A program made the translations under genes and the position numbers. The notes under the pieces are model-generated. The model ran no database searches and was not told where the DNA came from. It worked only from the letters and a program-made list of their open reading frames with translations. From contig JAMAHW010000003.1 in NCBI GenBank assembly GCA_023627715.1, forward strand, positions 62,001 through 126,000: 64,000 bases of DNA, written 5' to 3'. Positions 57,311-64,000 of this stretch are shown one piece after another. Numbering within the stretch: position 1 is the stretch's first letter; each line of letters starts with the position of its first letter. Origin of the DNA: Periconia sp. R9002 (lineage: Eukaryota > Ascomycota > Dothideomycetes > Pleosporales > Periconiaceae).

Positions 57311-58460
57311 AGCCCGAACGCGCAAGTGCTGCAACGTTCTGTAACACTCGCAAACGTCCCTCCGATGGCTCTCAAAGTTCAAGCCTCTCGTATTGCGGAG
57401 CATTAGTAAACATAAACTCCCGAAAAAATGCCTCAAAGCCACCCGAGAACTTACACATGACGTTCAGGAGCTGCGCCAGATGTAATCTTGGAGGTGTACA
57501 TGCGCCCAGCGCACACCATGAGCCGCCACTGTACCACAGCATGGGGAAACAGACCTCCGACACCCTTTCTAGCCGTTGAATTGCCCCACCTCGACTCGTC
57601 ATCATTCGTATATACAAATTAGAAAAACCTCGGATTGCCGCACCGTCCATTGACTTTCATCGTTGTACTCGGGCCTCGCCGGCGGTCAGTTACTCACGCG
57701 TGCAACCGGCGAACATGCTTCACTAATCGTTGGGCAGCTAGATAATTATACGAGGCTTACGTATGGCTTCACGACAGTCGCGTCGCTATTGCAAGAGGCG
57801 TGTCGGGAACTAGGGCAGAAGGAGATCATACCACGACACGGTAACATCGGGAATGAATGATAGATATCCCGGTATGGTAAAGATTCCGAATTTCTCACAC
57901 AATCCAATGAAACAACTTAATACCCGAAAATGAAACCTCCAACCATGAACCCAAGTTCGAACAAGCGAATGCCCCGGAATTCAAAACAATTGTCCTGATG
58001 CAGCCACCCGACGTCGCTCAACGCAATGTTCCAAGCCCTCTTTACCTCCTCCCCGCCAGCCCCCACGCGACACAGGTTTCGACCACCAACCTCAACGCAT
58101 TGCACAAAATCCAACCTAGTGTCTCTATCGCTCTCTTTGTCTTCCCGTCGCGTATGAGTTGATTCCTTTGCTTATGAAGTCCTTTCAAGCAAGGTCATGG
58201 GTAATTTACAGCTTGGTACCAGATGTACTCACATTAGGAGGGAGAGGCTAGAAAGATGTACAGACATAATGAAGCAGCAGTACCTACAAGCATCAATCTA
58301 TAGCTCTTCCAAATACGACATGCTGTGTAGGGGTATACTGTTTGCGGATACTACAAGCTCTAGTATCTAAAAAGTCTAAGTGCATGTTGTCGTTCACCGG
58401 ATATTCAATCCCATCCTTGCAAAACTTAAGCAGTTGCGGTATCAATCTCTGAAATGTAGA
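57311..58460. other. Intergenic region
   Basis: No gene recognised; several short open frames lack features. Confidence 0.4.
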
Positions 58461-58502
58461 TTGATCGTCACAGAGTATTGCTACCCTGGGTATCGACACA
58501 GG
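58461..58502 (+). repeat. Dispersed repeat family C copy
   Basis: TTGATCGTCACAGAGTATTG followed by CTACCCTGGGTATCGACACAGG, nearly identical to 34071-34112. Confidence 0.75.
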
Positions 58503-60028
58503 CAGGGGAGGAAAACAACTAGTTACCGTTCTCGGCCAGACGGTATGATCAATCTATAAATCGGCTGACTACTCCATCTTACATACACGGCACGTGGGTA
58601 CGTATCTATACGTACGTAAACATCAGCGTAATAAACAACACACATGCACACAAATACACATCGTGAAAATTACACACCCGCCCGCCCGCCAGCACTCCAC
58701 ACACAAATCTGCCTTACGCAAATACTTACTAACGCCCACAATTCTACCGTTTCACAAAATTACAATACGGGATTGATAATACAACACCCACCTATCAATA
58801 CATACATACCTAGGTACGGCACCAACGACCTACCTACACCAACCACCCAAACCAACCAAACCCCCATCTACACACTTCACTCCAAACGACCCAATCCCAC
58901 ACCTTACCTATGCACCCTACATACCCTACACACACTTCTCCTCCCTCCCCTCCCTCCCTCCCTCCCTCCCAACCAACCAACTCCACATTACCCATCCACT
59001 CACCCACCAACACATCTATCCACCAATCCAGCCTCCCCCTCCCCCTCGCCCTCCCCTCCCCCCTTCCCCACACCGCATCAATCACGCACATAAGCGGCGC
59101 CACACGGTCGGAGAGAGAGCATATCACACCACACATCACACACGCCAACGCAAGGTACAACTCACGGGCCGAGCCGCCGCCATGTGTCTGACTTGACTTG
59201 GGCCCCCGAGCTAGCCACGTGGGGGAAAGGAAGGATGGAAGGAAGCGCCTACTAAGCAGCTAGTGGGCGTCCCGGGGGTGTGGATTGTGGGGACGGCGCG
59301 CGTGTGGGTTCAGGGAGGGTTAAAGCAGCGAGGGGAGAGTGGGTGGGTAGTTGGTGATGGGTTAGGGTAGGGGGAAGGGGAGGGGGTACCGTGGGTGTGG
59401 ATGAACTGGTTGTGTTTGTAAGGGGTTTTTGAGTGGGATCGTGGGGGGTTGGGGTTTGGTTTGTGTGGTGGTGGTGGTGGTAATTCGAGGGTTTACTGGA
59501 GTTGAAGACGAGGTTTTTGCCGTTTTTCGTGAGAGTAGTGTCTTGTCGATTTCCTTTTCGACAGTTCGGTTTCGATGTATCTCGCTCGTGAGCAAAGTGG
59601 GGTGGAAACCAGCCTGGAAAGGCCGTATAAAAAGGATTAACAAGGCATTCATTTACCTATGGAAAATCAAATAGCCCCCCCAAGATACAGAAAAAAGAAG
59701 CCAGAGAAAACGGTTCCACTTGCTCGTATGTAGAGATATCGCAGGAAAAAAAGTAGAGGAGGAGCGAATGAAGTGAGAGAACCGCCCGCCGCCGTTTTGT
59801 AGTTTGTATAGTTCAGACATGAGGAAGAAAGAGAGTAGAATAAATAGCGGAGAAATAGGTTGTTCACATGGTATCGTATCCATATAGCCGTATAGAGTTT
59901 CATCAACAAAATTGGAAGAGATCAGCGTCGTTTTCAACTTCCACGGTAAGAACATAAGAGAGAAAGGAAGAGGGCCAGCCAGAGAATTTCGTTTCAGAGT
60001 GAGAAATTGGTGGTGGTTGAGATTTTTC
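58503..60028. other. Intergenic, C-rich then G-rich low complexity
   Basis: 58600-59160 is rich in C and A (CACA, CCAACC and a CCCT/CCTC run at about 58938-58970). 59220-59480 is G-rich with a GTG run near 59466. No gene is supported; apparent open frames here are compositional. Confidence 0.5.
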
Positions 60029-60941
60029 TCAGTAGTCGACAGGAGCCGGGTACCGACGTTGCGCAGCGTGGAATTGGTCGGGGTATTTCTGAGCAGCGCG
60101 GGTGTTGAGCGAACTACACAATCATTAGCCTTTGATTTCTTCACCGCTCTTTCGAACGATATGTAAATATGGTTTAGGGGCGAAAGTGAGCGCGGTGGTT
60201 TTTGCAGGCATTCGGGGGTTTGGGGACTGAACTAGTGGGGTAGAGAGGGAGACTTACTCGACGCGTTTTTGGGTCCACTGCAAATCCCTCTGCACTTCCT
60301 TGGCCGTCTTCATGCCTTCGGCGAAATTCGCTCTCGCGCCTGCTAGTCGTTGCTGGGCCAGGGCCTGTAGATGGAGCAACTCGCGGTGTTTGGCGTTCAG
60401 CTCTCCAGATCTGTGGGGCTTGTTAGCGTTGGATACACCTTTGCTCTGGGAGAATGACGAGGAAGGTTTTGCTAATTTTCGTCGTTCTCCCCGCTGATGT
60501 CACCATGGACAAACCAGCAGGGAAGTGAGTTGGAGGTGGGTGGGTGACTTACGCTTTCGCCTGCGTAGCAAGACTTCGATCGAGACGCGTCGAATCTAGG
60601 CTGCCGTTCAACCGATCGCCCATGTATTCGAGCAGATCGACGCCCGCGGCCGCGCCGCCGCTGCTGGAATCATAGTCTGAAGCGCTTCCCGCATAGCTGG
60701 ACGAAGTGGCGGAGGGCTCGTAAGAGGGGACCCCCGATGTGGTCACACTGTCTGGTGCCTCGGGAGGGGATCCGGCAATGCGTGGGTATTGTTGAGAGGG
60801 TTGAGGGTAGTAGTATCCTGGCTTTTTGGCATTGATTGGGAGAGGAGAGGATTGCGGGTAGGCAGGCTGGTAGGAAGGTTGGTAGGAAGGTTGGTGGTGA
60901 GAGTGGTGAGGGTAAGAGTACATGGTGTGTGCTGCAGACAT
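60029..60941 (-). CDS. KXD1-like BLOC-1 complex subunit (KxDL domain)
   Basis: Three exons on the minus strand, 60941-60553, 60410-60258 and 60113-60029, giving 208 residues. The N-terminal ~90 residues are Tyr/Pro/Ser/Gln-rich and disordered. The KxDL-type helical domain follows: DLLEYMGDRLNGSLDSTRLD, then RSLATQAKASGELNAKHREL, LHLQALAQQRLAGARANFAE and GMKTAKEVQRDLQWTQKRVE. The tail ends NTRAAQKYPDQFHAAQRRY. In yeast, Kxd1 is part of the endosomal BLOC-1 complex, which helps regulate Rab5-type GTPase cycling; the same role is inferred here. The first ATG after the pyrimidine-rich leader is at 60941. Introns have GTAAGT donors and restore frame; the third exon was found only by following the splice from the coiled coil. 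Confidence 0.85.
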
Positions 60942-63900
60942 GTTGATGGGATAGTGACAACACAACAAAGTAGTTGTATATGTAGTAGAGGTGAGAGTGA
61001 ATTGATTCAAGAAGCTTATGCTTGGTATGAAGCAGTAGTATCAGTGGAAGGCAAGCAAGTAGAGGAGGCTTTGGATGAGAAGCAAGATATTTCAAAGTCC
61101 AGACAATTGAGAGAAAAGGGATTAAGAAACCAAACCTCACTTTCTCCTCCTCTCGACCCCCTTTTATACTTCACTCCGGGATAAGTACGGCAATGTGGGC
61201 CATGGGGGGTGGGCATTCTCCAGACCCCTATACGTCGACGGGCAAGACGAAGTCCTGACCTTTGTGAACCCCACCCCGGCTGGATGATACAGCCTGCATA
61301 GTCCTACGACCACTGAAACTCAATTGCCGTCGCCATCCGAAGCTAAGAGACGTGATTAGGACTGGGTCTGGGCTGGATACGTCTGATAGTCCTCAAGGCG
61401 GCGACCGATCCACGATGCACGAGTGAAGGGCAGCCCCCCTTCGGCCCAAAAGCTCGCGTGCTGTCAGGCAAAAGCCGTATGGGACATCATGGAGAAATTT
61501 CCGAATTAGGAAACATGCCACATCCAACATCAATCAGGCGTACAATTGCCCCGGCTTGGAGAGACGGGGACGGAGGGTTTGTCAATGATATTTCTGCCTA
61601 CGGTATGGTATGGTATGGGACAGGTGGTAAGCCGGTAAGCAAATGCAGCAACTTTGACAACGACAACAACGCATACCTACTGACATGGGGAAGGGGCAAA
61701 AAAACGAACAGGTAAAGGCAGCAAGCAAGCAAGAGACGAAGGCTAAGCGCAGCAGACGCGGACCCCAGCTCCAGGGCAAAAGCAGCAAGGGAGGGGAGCT
61801 GTAGGATGGCGGTAGGTGCATAAACGGACATGCTAAGTGCTGTCAAAAGTGATGCGTTGGCTCGACAGCACGCCAGCGCCTTCGAAGCAGGCAATCTGGC
61901 AATTGGCAGGTCGGGAGTCGTAATGATCATCAGGCTAGGCACTGCAAGTCCCAATTGCCAGATGAATGCACGATTGGGGCCGATGGGAGAGAATTGTCCC
62001 CGATGGAGATGGATGAGCGACAAATGTGCCGTTGAAAGACGGTGGTGGTATGTAGTTCGTCGTTCCTCAGAGATCCAAGCGTCCCGTCCGATCCCCCACC
62101 ACCACACCGCACCTCACCACCGACCACCCATCACCTACCAAACGATTCAAGGGAAACTCGTCTCAGTTCGGGCCGGCGCGAGCCCACCCCTCCCCTCCCC
62201 TCCCTACCAGTTCGTTCTTACTGCTCACCCTCTGAGAATCGCTCACCCGTTGGATGATCCATGTCGGCTTCGGTGCGTCATTCTCGCCAGCATCAGGGCC
62301 GCGAAGGGCATTGGCCGGCCGAGCGAGAATACGGCGCCCCAATGCCCGCTGACTTGTCGTTTGATGCCCTACCAACCACCACCACCACCATGCCCCCATG
62401 CCCATACATGCATTTCACACTTAGTTACCTGTACAGGGCAATCCGGCTAGTCTACATACGTAGCATAGTAATATCTCCCCTACACCCGGACGTAACCCCC
62501 CCTCGTCTTCCTGAGTTCGTGTCATGTTGTACACCACACAATCTACCTCACTTGCATCTCCAAATCCGCCACACGTTTATTCCAATCGCCGTTGCCATAT
62601 GCATCATGTATGACACCCGGCAATATCATCCTTCCTCTGGTGGCGGTGAACAGCCTGGTATCGCCATCCATGTATGTACGTACATATGAACGATATGTAT
62701 TATGTGAGTGTAACGGCTTCCCTTCTCCTTCAATCTAAACCTTCTCTCTACATCCATCTGTATGTACGTACCCATAAGTTCCACGTGATTTGGCCTTCTT
62801 CAATGTACCAGAGCAGAAAAGGACTGTATCAAAACATGAACACCCATGCCGAAGACCCCACTTTGTAATATGGGTGGCCCGCCTAAATTCTGTAATACAT
62901 CATGTAAGACATTAAATCTTTCTTTCTAGGTATTAAAGGAAGCCTATATTAGACATTTATTTGTCTATTAAAAGTTCCTTAAACGAATGCCTAAGACCAA
63001 ACAATAGAATAAAGCACGTTAATATCTGCTTATCATACTTTTTTTTTTTACCCTTCTCCGTACTACATACTTCACCATACCCCGAGAAACCAACTTCGTA
63101 TCAATCTCCTAGCTACATACCCAAGTACATACATCATTTTTCAATGCCACATCCCGCGTAAAAAAACCGCCGCATGACACGTAAACCATTGCCCATTGAT
63201 CCATCTTTCCCCTCTTCCCCCTATCAAAAACCTTTCTGAAAACAAACAGATCTAAAAAAATTCATCTCCATCAACAGACCGACCCACCGCCCCGGCACCC
63301 ATCCTTCAACCCCCTATCCACCCCTCTCCCCTCTTAGCACAGCGCTCTAACCTCCCGGCACCGCCTAACCTAAGTATGCAACCTAGTGTGATAAGCCTCA
63401 ATCTCTCGAAAAATCCCGTACCTACATACCTACATGCCTAGCTGGAACCTTGGCATGGTTGTACAACATCAATCAATTAAGAAATCAATACGCTAGAAAA
63501 AAAAGACACACACACAGAGAGAGAAAGAGCAAAGAGACATTGAAAGGCAAGGCATTAATGCGCCGAACCATGCATAAATACAGTCAGGTAAATCTTCAGT
63601 CTGTTTTAGATGTCTGTGCGAGTGTGGCGTGTGATATAGTGTGGGCTTTGTAGTGTGCGAGGTACATAATGATGGATGAGTTTGGTGTGAAGTGAGGTTA
63701 AGTAGATGTTATATGTAATTGATAAAGAGCGAGAGATGAGCTTGTAAGGTTTGTTTAAGGGACTTCAGAGGTTCTTTTTTTCGATTTGTCATATGCGATG
63801 GCTTTTTTTAGGGTTTTGTGTGGGTGGAACGGGTAGGTATTTAGTAGAGAAGTGGCAGGTTTTCTTATTTTTTTCATTCGGATAGGGAGTAGTTGTGGAG

Positions 63901-64000
63901 ATACCCGTTTGGAAAGGATGTTTTATTCGGATTAGGCATCCTATTAAGAAGAGAGTATATGCATGTGTGGGGAGGGAGGGGGTGACATGTCGTACACTCG
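60942..64000. other. Long terminal intergenic stretch
   Basis: About 3 kb without a convincing gene. It contains a TATGG microsatellite at about 61603-61620 and TACATA-rich simple sequence at 62660-62780 and 63110-63130. A small palindrome-like stretch sits at 62950-62975 (TTAGACATTTATTTGTCTATT). Longer open frames (for example 61830-62450) show no family features. Confidence 0.45.

Noticed and set aside
58644..59160. Long open frames on both strands (149 and 108 codons)
   Set aside because: Pure low-complexity Pro/Thr/His or Gly/Val/Trp composition from C-rich sequence; no coding signature.
61598..62450. Open frames of 169 and 206 codons on opposite strands
   Set aside because: They overlap each other, lack family features and are interrupted by microsatellite sequence.

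Overview
The window is nuclear DNA of a filamentous ascomycete. The genes have short introns (about 45-105 nt) with GT...AG ends and CTRAC-like branch sites, and the families are typical of that group: two Zn2Cys6 regulators, a HET-domain protein, a fungal CorA-like protein, a SAT4/Pth11-type rhodopsin-domain protein, a DAL5-type permease, a fungal aromatic-acid-exporter protein and a chloroperoxidase relic. A Dothideomycete/Pleosporalean origin fits the look of the genes but is inference only. Gene models were spliced by eye; the exon limits are given in each entry.

Layout. 1-9.1 kb: the 3' part of an enoyl-reductase-like MDR gene, a DAL5-type transporter (-), a rhodopsin-domain membrane protein (+) and a FAD monooxygenase (+). 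This has the flavour of a catabolic or secondary-metabolism neighbourhood, but no backbone synthase is visible. 9.6-17.0 kb: no genes, but a striking degenerate tandem array of about 22 promoter-like units. Each unit has a GATGATG/CATCATC dyad, a GTGCGTGG-like box, TATAAATA, a CT-rich tract and an ACACA/GGGG block, all in one orientation. 18.4-20.4 kb: a coiled-coil protein. 23.4-33.3 kb: a protein kinase (-), an ACC-synthase-like aminotransferase (-), an alpha/beta hydrolase (+), a low-complexity conserved protein (+), a perfect 75-bp inverted repeat and a small cytochrome b5 (-).

33.3-52 kb is a repeat-rich accessory region. It holds at least four families of short dispersed repeats, one of them a TA-flanked MITE with terminal inverted repeats. 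Its genes are a HET protein, a CorA-like protein, a small secreted cysteine-containing protein, two Zn2Cys6 regulators, a tRNA-Ala(AGC) with a 10-nt intron and a chloroperoxidase pseudogene that has lost its centre. 52-61 kb: an orphan gene with octapeptide repeats, a seven-exon FUSC/ArAE-type membrane protein (-), a small basic nuclear-looking protein (+) and a KXD1-like BLOC-1 subunit (-). 61-64 kb shows no convincing gene.

The best candidate for something undescribed is the 9.6-17.0 kb array, which could be a cluster of short non-coding transcription units or a decayed promoter-derived satellite. Next are the perfect inverted repeat at 32.4 kb and the octapeptide-repeat gene at 52.1 kb.
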